64,000 nt of DNA from Halobacteria archaeon AArc-dxtr1 (GCA_025517425.1 JAOPJY010000001.1:372001-436000), one strand, 5' to 3'; positions 34,150 to 42,812 are shown, counted from the stretch's first letter. Notes: generated by a model not told the origin, from the letters alone. Made by a program: numbers and translations.

Positions 34150-36245
34150 GGTTCCTCCGTATCCACGGTGAGTCTGAGGTCGATCGCCTGTACGCCCTCG
34201 GGGCCGACGACTAACGGATTGACGTCGAGTTCGAGGATCGAGGGGAAGTCGGTCACGAGCTGTGAGAGGCGCTGGATCGCATCGACGACGCCCTCGACGT
34301 CTGCGGGCTCACGGCCGCGAGCGCCCCGCAACAGCGGTGCCGCGGTGATCTCGTCGACCATCTCGCGGGCCTGGTCCTCGCCGATCGGTGCGACCCGAAC
34401 CGACGTGTCCTCTAAGATTTCGACGAAGATACCGCCCAGTCCGAACAGCAACAGTGGTCCGAACTGCGGATCCCGGTTCATCCCGACGATGGTCTCGGTC
34501 GTCCCCTCCAGATCGAGCATCTCCTGGACCTGGACGCCCAAGATCGTCGCATCGGGCTGGTAGTTTCGTGCCCGGGTGACGACGTCCTCGTAGGCGTCGT
34601 ACACCTCCTCGTCTTCGACACCGACGCGAACGCCACCGATGTCGGACTTGTGAGAGATGTCGGGGCTGACGATCTTCAACACCACGTCGCCGTCGATTTC
34701 GGCAGCGACCTCGCGGGCCGCCTCGGGATCGTCGACAATTTCGCCAGTCGGCGTCGGGATGCCGTAGGCCTCGAGCAGGTCCATCGATTCGACCCCGAGG
34801 CGGGTGTCGCCCCGGTCTCGCGCTCGGTCTATCACCGCACGAGCACGCTCGCGATCGACGTCGTCGAAGGCAGCCGGCTCGTCGACCCGTCGATCACGGA
34901 CCTCGCGGTACTGGGCGAGTGCGTCGAGCCCGGAGACGGCCCGCGCCGGATCGAAGTAGTTCGGGATGCCGAACTCCTTGAGGACCTCGCCTGCGAGACG
35001 GGCGCGCTCGCCGCCCATCATACTCGTGACGACCGGCTTCCCGTGTTTTTCGCGGATGTCGATGACGACCTCCGCGAGGCGATCGTACTTGAGGACGGCC
35101 GTTGGCGCGGCGACGACCACCGCGCTGCCGACGTTCGGGTCGGCAAGCGCTGCATCGAGAGCCTCGCCGAACCGGTCGACGTCGGCGTCGCCGATCGCGT
35201 CGATCGGGTTATGCAGGTTCGCTTCTTCCGGGAGCGACTCTGAAAGGCGCTCGACCGTCTCCGAGGCGAACGACGCCATCCGCAGTCTGGAGTCGCCGAC
35301 CGCGTCTGTCGTCAGCACGCCTGGGCCTCCGGCGTTTGTCACCACTGCCACGCCGTCGGAGTCGGGGACCGGCAGGCCCGAGAGCGCGCGGGCGTAGTCG
35401 AACAGTTCCTGGACCGACTGCGCCCGGACGACGCCGGCCTGTTCGAGCCCCGTCTCGTAGGCGCGCTCGCTGCCGGCGATCGCGCCGGTGTGTGAGGACG
35501 CCGCCTGCGCTCCGGCGTCCGTCCGGCCGGACTTGACGAAGACGATCGGCGTCTCGTCGCTCACCTCGCGTGCCACCCGGAGGAACTCGTCACCCCGGTC
35601 GATATCCTCCAGGTAGCCGATGATGACGTCCGTCTCGGGATCGTCACCCCACTCACGGACGAAGTCGGTCTCGTCGAGCACCGATTTGTTGCCAAGCGAG
35701 ACGACGTCGCGAAAGCCGACGCCCTGCTCGTTGGCCCAGTCCAGGACGGCAGTGATGAACGCCCCCGACTGGCTCATAAACGAGATCGAGCCCTCGCGAG
35801 CGCCCTCGGGACCGAACGTCGCGTTCATCCCGACCGGAGTGCTCATCACGCCCAAGCTGTTCGGACCAACGACGTTCAGGTCGTACTCGTCGGCGATCTC
35901 GCGAAGCTCTCGCTCACGGCTCGCGCCCTCGCTGCCGGTCTCTGCGAACCCGGCCGTGATGACGACGACGTTCTCAGTTCCTGCCTCGGCGATCTCTCTG
36001 ACTGCCGCTAAGACGATCGGTGGCGGGACGACGACGACGGCCAAGTCGGCCGCCGGTGCGCTGGCCATATCGGGATAGCAGCTAAAGCCGAGGACCTCTT
36101 CCCGGTTGGGGTTGACGGGGATCACCTCGCCGTCGAAGTCGCCTCGGAGATTCTCGAGGACGGCTCGTCCAACCGCGCCCTCGCGGTCGGTCGCGCCGAC
36201 GACAGCAATCGTCTCGGGTGCAAACAGCGCCGATAACCCTCCCAT
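34146..36245 (-). CDS. Acetate--CoA ligase (ADP-forming), fused alpha-beta
   Basis: A 699-residue NDP-forming acyl-CoA synthetase. The N-terminal CoA-binding Rossmann part has 'LFAPETIAVVGATDREGAVG'. The phosphorylated-His loop is 'QAASSHTGAIAGSERAYETG' (~residue 255). The C-terminal ATP-grasp beta part has 'VVLKIVSPDISHKSDIGGVR' and 'LLLFGLGGIFVEILEDTSVR'. It converts acetyl-CoA or other acyl-CoA, ADP and phosphate to acid plus ATP, the archaeal route of acetate formation. It starts at ATG 36243-36245 and is coupled to the downstream DRTGG gene. Confidence 0.92.
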   Translation of the reverse strand: MGGLSALFAPETIAVVGATDREGAVGRAVLENLRGDFDGEVIPVNPNREEVLGFSCYPDMASAPAADLAVVVVPPPIVLAAVREIAEAGTENVVVITAGFAETGSEGASRERELREIADEYDLNVVGPNSLGVMSTPVGMNATFGPEGAREGSISFMSQSGAFITAVLDWANEQGVGFRDVVSLGNKSVLDETDFVREWGDDPETDVIIGYLEDIDRGDEFLRVAREVSDETPIVFVKSGRTDAGAQAASSHTGAIAGSERAYETGLEQAGVVRAQSVQELFDYARALSGLPVPDSDGVAVVTNAGGPGVLTTDAVGDSRLRMASFASETVERLSESLPEEANLHNPIDAIGDADVDRFGEALDAALADPNVGSAVVVAAPTAVLKYDRLAEVVIDIREKHGKPVVTSMMGGERARLAGEVLKEFGIPNYFDPARAVSGLDALAQYREVRDRRVDEPAAFDDVDRERARAVIDRARDRGDTRLGVESMDLLEAYGIPTPTGEIVDDPEAAREVAAEIDGDVVLKIVSPDISHKSDIGGVRVGVEDEEVYDAYEDVVTRARNYQPDATILGVQVQEMLDLEGTTETIVGMNRDPQFGPLLLFGLGGIFVEILEDTSVRVAPIGEDQAREMVDEITAAPLLRGARGREPADVEGVVDAIQRLSQLVTDFPSILELDVNPLVVGPEGVQAIDLRLTVDTEEP

Positions 36246-36339
36246 CGTGTGAGCCGTGGTTCCGCGGGGTGTTAAACCCGACTCCTGTTCCCGCGGGGTC
36301 GGAACATCGAACCAGAAGACGGAACCGCCGTCCAGCGAA

Positions 36340-37494
36340 TTATCGTGTCGAAAGCGGTGCGAACCGACCCGACGCCGCGATCGCGAGGAGGTAACAGGTG
36401 ATTGCGGCGACGATGATCGAGCCTCCGGTCGGAAGGCTTGCGCGCAACGCGAACGCGAATCCAGCGAGGACCGCGAACTGACCGATCAGAATCGAGAGAT
36501 ACAGCGTCTCACGGAAGCTGCGTGCGATCTGCGTGGCGGCGGCCACGGGGATGACGAGCATGCCGGCAACGAGGATCACGCCAAGAATCTGCATGGCACC
36601 AACGACGACGACAGCCGTCATCACGACCAGTAAGGTGTTATATCGGTCGACGTCGAGCCGGGCGACTCTGGCTGCCTGTTCGTCGAACGTGATGAACAGC
36701 AGCTGTTTGTAGCTGAGGACGACGATAGCGACCACGACCACGCTCAGGACAGCCATCAGGCGCGCGCCGCTGGGTGTGACAACCGTGATGTTCCCAAAGA
36801 GGAATGCCTCGATATCGGTGGCAATCGTGGTGACCCCACGCCCCCAGCTGATGAGCAACGTCCCGACGGCGAAGCTCCCGGTCAGAACGATGGCGATTGG
36901 CACGTCGCCGTAGGTCCGGGTTCGATCGGCGAGCCACTGGACGCCGAGCGCTCCAAGGACGGCGACGACGAGCGCGACGAGCAACAGCGAGCCTTCCCAG
37001 CCGGTGACGCCGATGATCAACAGCCCGACGGCGACGCCGGCGAACGCCGTGTGAGCGAGCGTTTCGCCGATCAGCGCCATCTCCCGGTGAACGAGATAGG
37101 AGCCGACTAGTGGCGCGACGACGCCGATGAGCACCCCCGTCGCCACCGACCGCCAGATAAACGGGTGGCGCAAGGCGTCGACTCCCAGCGCGTAGTCGAT
37201 CCATGCACCGGCGATGAGTAGCTGCTCGAACGCGATTCCGGCGGCAGGGTCGAGTCCTGTCGCTGCGTACACCGATTCGATCACTGGATGCGCATCGGCG
37301 TAGGGGTAGAGTCGGAGCCAGTCGAGGGCGAGAAACGCGATCATGACGGCTGCGAGGGCGCCGACGACGGCGAGTCCGAACAGTTCGACGCGTTCTCTGG
37401 TGTCGGTGGTCGGAAACCGACTCGCACGCTGGACGTCGCTTCGATCTGTCTCAGCGATGGGGTCTGAGCCGTCGGCAGTGTCTGTGTCGCTCAT
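36340..37494 (-). CDS. znuB: Zinc/manganese-type ABC transporter permease
   Basis: A 384-residue ABC-3 family permease with about nine hydrophobic helices. The N-terminal extension (~40 residues) is acidic and Thr-rich. The core has 'FIWRSVATGVLIGVVAPLVG' and 'GETLAHTAFAGVAVGLLIIG', where the conserved 'ETLAH' couples to the ATPase, and later 'VVGAMQILGVILVAGMLVIP'. It forms the membrane channel for divalent metal brought by the ZnuA-like protein. Its start ATG 37492-37494 overlaps the ATPase stop (TGATG). The metal could be zinc or manganese; the His-rich partners favour zinc. Confidence 0.9.
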   Translation of the reverse strand: MSDTDTADGSDPIAETDRSDVQRASRFPTTDTRERVELFGLAVVGALAAVMIAFLALDWLRLYPYADAHPVIESVYAATGLDPAAGIAFEQLLIAGAWIDYALGVDALRHPFIWRSVATGVLIGVVAPLVGSYLVHREMALIGETLAHTAFAGVAVGLLIIGVTGWEGSLLLVALVVAVLGALGVQWLADRTRTYGDVPIAIVLTGSFAVGTLLISWGRGVTTIATDIEAFLFGNITVVTPSGARLMAVLSVVVVAIVVLSYKQLLFITFDEQAARVARLDVDRYNTLLVVMTAVVVVGAMQILGVILVAGMLVIPVAAATQIARSFRETLYLSILIGQFAVLAGFAFALRASLPTGGSIIVAAITCYLLAIAASGRFAPLSTR

Positions 37495-38234
37495 CAGTGG
37501 TGGTGGTGGACGACCCGTCCCGCCGCGCCGTAGGCTTCGCTCAAGGCGTCGCTCTCGACGAATGACTCGGTGTCGCCGTGGTGGTACAGTTCCGTGTTGA
37601 TACAGGCTATCCGGTTGGCGCGGTCGGTGACGACGCCGATGTCGTGTTCGATGAGGACGATCGTGATACCGCGCTCGTTTAGCGAGTCGAGGAGTGCATA
37701 AAAGTCGTCTCTGGACTCGGCGTCGACGCCGACGGTCGGCTCGTCTAAGGCGAGCAGGTCGGCCTCCGACGCCAGCGCCCGCGCGATGAACGCCCGCTGG
37801 CGCTGACCGCCAGAGAGGTCGCCGACGCGGCGGTCAGCCAGATTGGTGACGCCGACAGTCTCCATTGCTTCTTCGGCGATCTCGTGGTCTCGTTCGGAGA
37901 GGCGGCCGTAGCCGGTATGGGCGAACCGCCCCATCCGTACGCACTCGCGGACGGTCACCGGCATCGTCTCGCCGCGGCTCGTGGCCTGCTGGGAGACGTA
38001 GCCGATGCGCTCGCCCTGATCGAACTCGTGGATGGGCTCGCCGAAGAGTTCGATCGAGCCCGAGTCTGGCTTGAGTAGACCGAGCATCAGGTGCAACAGC
38101 GTCGTCTTCCCGGAGCCGTTCGGTCCGATCAGGCCCAGGAAGTCGCCGGGCTCGATTTGCAAGGAGACGTCTCTGACGGCGTCGCTGCCGCCGTAGGCGA
38201 ACGATACCTGATCCACGTCGACGACTGCGTTCAC
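37494..38234 (-). CDS. znuC: Metal ABC transporter ATPase with C-terminal His tail
   Basis: A 246-residue ATPase. Walker A 'LIGPNGSGKTTLLHLMLGLL' (~residue 40), Q-loop 'IGYVSQQATSRGETMPVTVR', signature 'DLSGGQRQRAFIARALASEA' and Walker B 'LLALDEPTVGVDAES' are intact. GTG 38232-38234 is chosen because GGAGGGTGA lies seven bases upstream; a GTG at 38337-38339 overlapping the znuA stop would add 35 Asp/Arg-rich residues. The protein ends 'RVVHHHH', a short His tail that could bind metal at the cytoplasmic exit. The stop overlaps the permease start. Confidence 0.88.
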   Translation of the reverse strand: MNAVVDVDQVSFAYGGSDAVRDVSLQIEPGDFLGLIGPNGSGKTTLLHLMLGLLKPDSGSIELFGEPIHEFDQGERIGYVSQQATSRGETMPVTVRECVRMGRFAHTGYGRLSERDHEIAEEAMETVGVTNLADRRVGDLSGGQRQRAFIARALASEADLLALDEPTVGVDAESRDDFYALLDSLNERGITIVLIEHDIGVVTDRANRIACINTELYHHGDTESFVESDALSEAYGAAGRVVHHHH

Positions 38235-38328
38235 GGTCGATTCACCCTCCCCTCTGATGCCGACGGATTTAGTTCTTCCATCTCGCCGCTCGTCAGTTCC
38301 GCCTCGTGGGTCGGTACCGTCATGGTCT

Positions 38329-39711
38329 TCAGTCGGCACGCAGCGCCTGCCGGAGCGACGGGATATTGACTTCTTCCATCTGCTCGATCCAGCCCCAGTC
38401 GTTTTCGTCCCATTCCTCGGTCGTTCCCTCGACCGGTGTCAGCGGCGCGGCTTCGGTCGCATCGGTATCCTCGAGCAACACCTCGACCATCGGCGGATAG
38501 CTGCCGCCGTCGGTATCCTCGAACGGATCGTAGAGGATCGTATCGAGGTCGTTCTCGGAGACGACATCCATCATGTCGGTGATATCGGAAGCGGAAACGT
38601 CCTCGTCCGCAGAGACTCCCGTCGGGGTGTGGAGTTCGAAGTCGTACCGGTGTTCGACGTACTGGAAGGAGTCGTGGCCGGCGAAGACAGCAATATCCGA
38701 CTCGGCGTCGGCCGCAACCGCTTCGAGTTCCTCGTCGACGGTCGCGAGTCGCTCGACGTAATCTGCTGCGTTTTCCTCGTACGTGTCGGCGTTGTCGGGA
38801 TCGATGTCGGCGAGCGCCGCTGCGATCGTCTCGACGACGTCCTGAGCGATGACCGGGTCGACCCAGACGTGTGGATCCGGGGACTGTGGAGCCTCGCTGT
38901 CCTCGAGTTCTTCGACGACGTCGAGCGTGATGTTGTCGTTGCTGGTATCCCAGATCACGTCGCCGTCTGCGACGAGTTCGATGACGACTCGCGTTCGCCC
39001 CTCTTCGGTTGCCTCGAAGACGAGATGGTCGCCCCGGGCGTCGATCTCGACGACCTCGGCCGCGCCGTCGACGATGTAGGCGTCGACCTGGAACTGTTCG
39101 TCCTCGCCCAGCGGAAGCACGTTCCCATCTGCATCTTCGAAGACGGGAACGACGCGGGAAGACTCGTCACGAAGCGTCTCGGGTAGATTTCCGTGCCAGT
39201 GGTCGCCGTGCCAGTAGGCGATTTCCTCGTCGGTGCGTCCGTCATAAAGGTCGAGCCCACCGACCTCTACGGTGTCCGGGTCGAAGTCGTGGTCGTCGTC
39301 CGCCTCGCGGTCGCCGTTTCCACGCCCCATCGGTATCAGATGGTGCTCGAGGCCGGCCATCGCGTCGACGATCTCGACGTGGTCGTAGTCGGCTTCGAGC
39401 GAGGTAGCGGCGTCCTGTGCCCAGCTAAACTCCGGCGTATCGAGGTAGAGGAAGATGCCGGCGTCGGCGATGTTTCGCTGTAAGTCGCCTTCGGGCTCCC
39501 AACCGTGTCCCATTCGACCGGTCGGAACCGGATTCTCGAACTCCATGGCGTCGCCAGAGATTTCTTCGGCCCAATCCCATAGCGCAAAGAACGCGGCGTA
39601 GCCGCTGTCAGGCGTTTCCTCACCAAAGGGGCTGTCGAGGCAGCCGGCGACTGCGCCGAGTGCCATCGCACCGGCGCCGGTCTGGAGTAGTGAACGGCGT
39701 GAGTAATTCAT
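38329..39711 (-). CDS. znuA: Zinc-type ABC substrate-binding lipoprotein with inserted metal-binding domain
   Basis: A 460-residue exported receptor. 'NYSRRSLLQTGAGAMALGAV' is a Tat signal and Cys24 of 'AVAGC' the lipid anchor. ZnuA-type metal residues are His69 ('MGHGWEP'), His123/124 ('GLEHHLIP'), His281 ('DPHVWVDP') and His346 ('FAGHDSFQY'). After a short acidic/His loop (~134-147) there is an extra domain at ~148-268 with 'AYWHGDHWHGNLP', 'VDAYIVDGAAEVVEID' and 'RTRVVIELVADGDVIW'. Ordinary ZnuA lacks this domain, and it matches both repeats of the neighbouring His-rich lipoprotein. The insert spans 38908-39270. First gene of znuA-znuC-znuB. Confidence 0.9.
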   Translation of the reverse strand: MNYSRRSLLQTGAGAMALGAVAGCLDSPFGEETPDSGYAAFFALWDWAEEISGDAMEFENPVPTGRMGHGWEPEGDLQRNIADAGIFLYLDTPEFSWAQDAATSLEADYDHVEIVDAMAGLEHHLIPMGRGNGDREADDDHDFDPDTVEVGGLDLYDGRTDEEIAYWHGDHWHGNLPETLRDESSRVVPVFEDADGNVLPLGEDEQFQVDAYIVDGAAEVVEIDARGDHLVFEATEEGRTRVVIELVADGDVIWDTSNDNITLDVVEELEDSEAPQSPDPHVWVDPVIAQDVVETIAAALADIDPDNADTYEENAADYVERLATVDEELEAVAADAESDIAVFAGHDSFQYVEHRYDFELHTPTGVSADEDVSASDITDMMDVVSENDLDTILYDPFEDTDGGSYPPMVEVLLEDTDATEAAPLTPVEGTTEEWDENDWGWIEQMEEVNIPSLRQALRAD

Positions 39712-39741
39712 ATCAACTCATTCTGCTGGAGTGGGTAAAAG

Positions 39742-39773
39742 CGTTATTATCTAAATTAAGTTTTTTAATAACG
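39742..39773 (-). promoter_or_regulatory. Inverted repeat over the znuA promoter
   Basis: Arms CGTTATTA (39742-39749) and TAATAACG (39766-39773) are perfect complements 16 bases apart. The A/T-rich centre contains a TATA-like sequence (CTTAATTTAG on the minus strand) about 40-50 bases upstream of the znuA start. The arrangement suits a metal-sensing repressor that blocks the TATA box. A related CTTAATTAG stretch lies before the His-rich lipoprotein gene at 40825-40834. Confidence 0.6.
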
Positions 39774-39915
39774 AGTGTTGGTGGACGACATCCCCGCTAG
39801 TAACCGAACCGACGGTTCGAAGGAGTTGCACCACAAGCGGTTGCTCGGAAACACGAACAGTCAAATCGGAGAGAGGCGCAGGACAGCGGTCAGTTACGCG
39901 TCGACTGGAGGCAGA

Positions 39916-40803
39916 TCAGTGGTCGTCGACCGAGATTGCGATCGGTTCGGTCTCCCAGTCAGCGTGGTCGTCGTGCCAGAGCATGAAGACCACTTCCGTC
40001 TCGCCTTCCTCCTCGCCGTGGATGTGGACGTGGTCACCGTGGAAGTCCTCGTCTTCGTCGATCGAGACGATTCCTTCCTCGGCGTCGTCTGCGACTCGGA
40101 CGCCGAGTTCGTACTCCTCGTCGTGACCGATGTGAATCTCGTGTTCGTCGTGGTCGTAGAACTCACCGCCCAGAGAGACGTTGTCGCCGGGGTGGATGTG
40201 GGGCAGTTCGCCGTGCCAGTGGCCGTCGTGGTAGTCGGCAACCTCTTCGTGGGGGTCCTCGGCGCGGTCGAGAATCACCAGTTCGTCGACGTCGTCGCTG
40301 CCGTGATCGTGGTCGTGATCGTGGTCGTCACCGACCTCGACTTCGAGCTCGGGTGACTCGTAGACGACCTCGCCGTCCTCCGTCAGCTGGAAGACGATGT
40401 CGGTAAAGCCCTCCTCCTCGCCGTAGAGGTGGACGTGGTCGCCGTGGAAGTCCTCGTCCGGATCGCTCTCGACGATGCCCTCTTGGGCGCCGTCGGCAAC
40501 GTGGACTTCGAGCTCGATTCCGTCACCGAGTTCGACCGTGTCGCCGTCTTCGTCTTCGACGTCTGCACCCAGTGAAAGGTTGTCGCCGTGTGGGACCAGC
40601 AGCGGATCGCCGTGCCAGTGGTCGCCGTGGACGTAGACCGGGACGCTGTCGTCGTCTCGGTCGATAACCTCGAACTCTTCGACGTCGATATCCTCCGGCT
40701 CGTCTTCGCCACCGAGACAGCCAGCGAGGCCCGCAATCGCGAGTCCGCCCGTCGCAGTGAGCACGTGTCGCCGCGGAACCGTTCGGCGTTCGTTGTTAGA
40801 CAT
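39916..40803 (-). CDS. His-rich lipoprotein with two copies of a ZnuA-insert-like domain
   Basis: A 295-residue exported protein. 'RRTVPRRHVLTATGGLAIAG' is a Tat signal, with lipobox Cys29 ('GLAGC'). Two homologous domains follow: residues ~41-157 and ~172-295, joined by a Asp/His linker ('DDHDHDHDHG'). Each has 'HGDHWHG' or 'DGHWHGELP' near its start, a 'GDNxSLG' turn, 'VADGAQEGIV'/'VADDAEEGIV' and 'DFHGDHVHLYGEEEG' or its variant. It probably binds zinc or a similar ion outside the membrane and passes it to the ZnuA-like protein, whose insert is a third copy. ATG 40801-40803 is chosen over a start seven codons earlier. Confidence 0.85.
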   Translation of the reverse strand: MSNNERRTVPRRHVLTATGGLAIAGLAGCLGGEDEPEDIDVEEFEVIDRDDDSVPVYVHGDHWHGDPLLVPHGDNLSLGADVEDEDGDTVELGDGIELEVHVADGAQEGIVESDPDEDFHGDHVHLYGEEEGFTDIVFQLTEDGEVVYESPELEVEVGDDHDHDHDHGSDDVDELVILDRAEDPHEEVADYHDGHWHGELPHIHPGDNVSLGGEFYDHDEHEIHIGHDEEYELGVRVADDAEEGIVSIDEDEDFHGDHVHIHGEEEGETEVVFMLWHDDHADWETEPIAISVDDH

Positions 40804-40824
40804 CACTCGTTCTTTGGCCCACAT

Positions 40825-40834
40825 TACTAATTAA
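40825..40834 (-). promoter_or_regulatory. TATA-like motif shared with znuA promoter
   Basis: On the minus strand this reads CTTAATTAG, about 25 bases upstream of the lipoprotein start. The same CTTAATT core occupies the middle of the znuA inverted repeat, hinting at joint regulation. Confidence 0.4.
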
Positions 40835-40897
40835 GCCATCGATCTTATTAATGGTGGGCGTGAGTGAGCGCCCTGTCTAGCACGCCGTCGGTTCCAA

Positions 40898-41335
40898 TTA
40901 CGGTGAGCGCGTGCTCGTGTCGTCCGACACCAGCGAAACAGTTGTCTCGACGCCGTCGACGCGCTCGTACGTCTGAGTATCGCCGTCGTCTACAATCGTG
41001 AACACGTCGAGACGGACCACAACGCGTCCGGGCGCGATCGTCGCTCGCAACACCGGGCCGCGACTCGTCACGACGACGTACGGTGGTGACGGGACAGGTG
41101 GTGCCGGCAGCGAGAAGCCGGCCGATTCCACCGTATCTGTCAGCACGGTCGCGAACGCACGCTTGAGCCCTGCCTCCGCGAACACCGCTCGGAGCCGGTT
41201 TCGGAGATCGGCGCCGTCGGAGAGCGGTCGCGCATCTTGAGATGCCACCACGTCTGCACACGCGGCCGTCTCGGCCAGCACCTCAGCGTGTCCATCGAGA
41301 AGTCGGCCCTCGATCGTCGCCTCGATCCCAGTCAC
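40898..41335 (-). CDS. Haloarchaeal protein of unknown function
   Basis: This 145-residue soluble protein has a helical first half ('LLDGHAEVLAETAACADVVA', 'LRAVFAEAGLKRAFATVLTD') and a beta-rich second half ('YVVVTSRGPVLRATIAPGRV', 'VVRLDVFTIVDDGDTQTYER'). It resembles no family I can name with confidence. It starts at GTG 41333-41335, seven bases after the stop of the GAPN-like gene, so it is the last gene of the gap-pgk-GAPN series and may be co-expressed with it. Confidence 0.62.
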   Translation of the reverse strand: MTGIEATIEGRLLDGHAEVLAETAACADVVASQDARPLSDGADLRNRLRAVFAEAGLKRAFATVLTDTVESAGFSLPAPPVPSPPYVVVTSRGPVLRATIAPGRVVVRLDVFTIVDDGDTQTYERVDGVETTVSLVSDDTSTRSP

Positions 41336-41342
41336 AACCGAG

Positions 41343-42812
41343 TTAGAGGATGATGCTCTTGGTCTGCATCAGCTCGTGAATCGTCGCGTCAAGCCCCTCT
41401 CGTCCGATGCCCGATTTCTCGTTGCCGCCGAAGGGAACGTCGCCGAGACCGTGACTTGGCGCTCCGTTGACACGGACGGAGCCGGCGTTGACGCGTTCTG
41501 CCACGTCGAGTGCTCGGTCGTAGTCGTTCGTGAAGACGGCGGCGTCCAGCGCCAGGTCGTCGTCGTTTGCGATCCCGATCGCTTCCTCGCGATCGGTAAA
41601 GGAGGTGACGACCGCAACGGGGCCGAACTGCTCTTCGTTGATGAGTCGCGCGTCGTGGGGAACGTTCGCGAGCAGCGTCGGCTGGAAGAACTGATCGTCG
41701 AGTTCGTCCGGAACGCCGTCGGGACCCTCGCGCTCACCACCGAGTACGAGGTCGGCGCCGCGATCGACGGCGTCGTCGACGAGCTCTTCGACCCACTCAG
41801 CCTGTCCCTCGGAGATCAGCGGCCCGAAGGCGGTCTCCTCGTCGAAGAGGTCGCCGGCCTCCCACGTACTCATCGTCGCTTCGAGGCGATCGACGAGGTC
41901 GTCGTGGACACTCTCGTGGGCGAGGATCCGCGAGACAGCCGAACAGCGCTGGCCGCCGTACTTGAGCGACCCCTTCGTGCAGTCGGTGGCTACAGTGTCG
42001 AGATCGGCGTCCTCGAAGACGATCGCGGGAGCGTTCCCGCCCAGTTCCATGTGGAGATTGACCATCCCGCTCTCGCGGGCGATGTGCTCGCCTGCGGCGG
42101 AGGAACCCGTCATCGCGATGGCGTTGATCCGGCCGTCGCCGGCGAGGACGTCGCCGATCTCGCTGCCCCGACCGGGGACGAAGTTGAACGCGCCGTCGGG
42201 AATTGCCTCGACGTCGGCGACGATCTCGGCGAGGATCGACGCCGAGACCGGCGTCTTGCTCGCGGGCTTCAAGAGGACGCTGTTGCCCGCGGCGAGCGCC
42301 GGCGCGACCTGCAGCGCCGTCGTCGCGAGGGGGTAGTTGTAAGGGGTGATACACAGCACCGCCCCGATCGGTTCGTGTTTGACGATCGCCTTCCAGCCCT
42401 CGTGGCCGGCCGTCGATCCCTCGCGGAACTCGCCTTTGCTGACGAAGTAGCGTGCCTCCTCGGCTGCCCGATCGAACCGTTCGGCGGCCGAGTCGACCTC
42501 GCCGCGCGCGGATGAGATCGGCTTGCCAGCCTCGCGGACGATCGTCTCGGCGAGTTCCTCCTCGCGGTCGCGAAGTCCGGCTGCAATCTCTTCACACCAG
42601 TCTGCACGCTCGACGACCGTCGTCTGCCGGAGCGTCGGCTTGATCTCGTGGGCCGCCGCAAGTGCCGCCCGTGCCTGGTCCGGGTCAGCTGCACCGATCT
42701 CCGTTAACTCGCCGCCGTCAGCCAGGTCTGACACCGTCAACGATTCGTCCGTTCCGATCCACGATCCATCGACGTAAACGTCTCCGTGTCGCTGTGTGTC
42801 GTTGAGTCCCAT
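41343..42812 (-). CDS. Aldehyde dehydrogenase, GAPN-like
   Basis: A 489-residue NAD(P)-dependent aldehyde dehydrogenase. Catalytic Cys is in 'SLKYGGQRCSAVSRILAHES' (~residue 286) and the general-base Glu in 'NLHMELGGNAPAIVFEDADL' (~253). The NAD(P) loop is 'INAIAMTGSSAAGEHIARES'. The 'GQRC(S/T)AVxR' context is typical of non-phosphorylating glyceraldehyde-3-phosphate dehydrogenase and close relatives such as lactaldehyde dehydrogenase. The position after gap and pgk on the same strand supports GAPN, giving 3-phosphoglycerate directly, but substrate assignment is not certain. Confidence 0.85.
   Translation of the reverse strand: MGLNDTQRHGDVYVDGSWIGTDESLTVSDLADGGELTEIGAADPDQARAALAAAHEIKPTLRQTTVVERADWCEEIAAGLRDREEELAETIVREAGKPISSARGEVDSAAERFDRAAEEARYFVSKGEFREGSTAGHEGWKAIVKHEPIGAVLCITPYNYPLATTALQVAPALAAGNSVLLKPASKTPVSASILAEIVADVEAIPDGAFNFVPGRGSEIGDVLAGDGRINAIAMTGSSAAGEHIARESGMVNLHMELGGNAPAIVFEDADLDTVATDCTKGSLKYGGQRCSAVSRILAHESVHDDLVDRLEATMSTWEAGDLFDEETAFGPLISEGQAEWVEELVDDAVDRGADLVLGGEREGPDGVPDELDDQFFQPTLLANVPHDARLINEEQFGPVAVVTSFTDREEAIGIANDDDLALDAAVFTNDYDRALDVAERVNAGSVRVNGAPSHGLGDVPFGGNEKSGIGREGLDATIHELMQTKSIIL

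Noticed and set aside
40848-41261. Alternative minus-strand frame inside the 145-residue unknown gene
   Set aside because: It is Arg/Cys-rich and out of frame with the better-balanced 40898-41335 gene.
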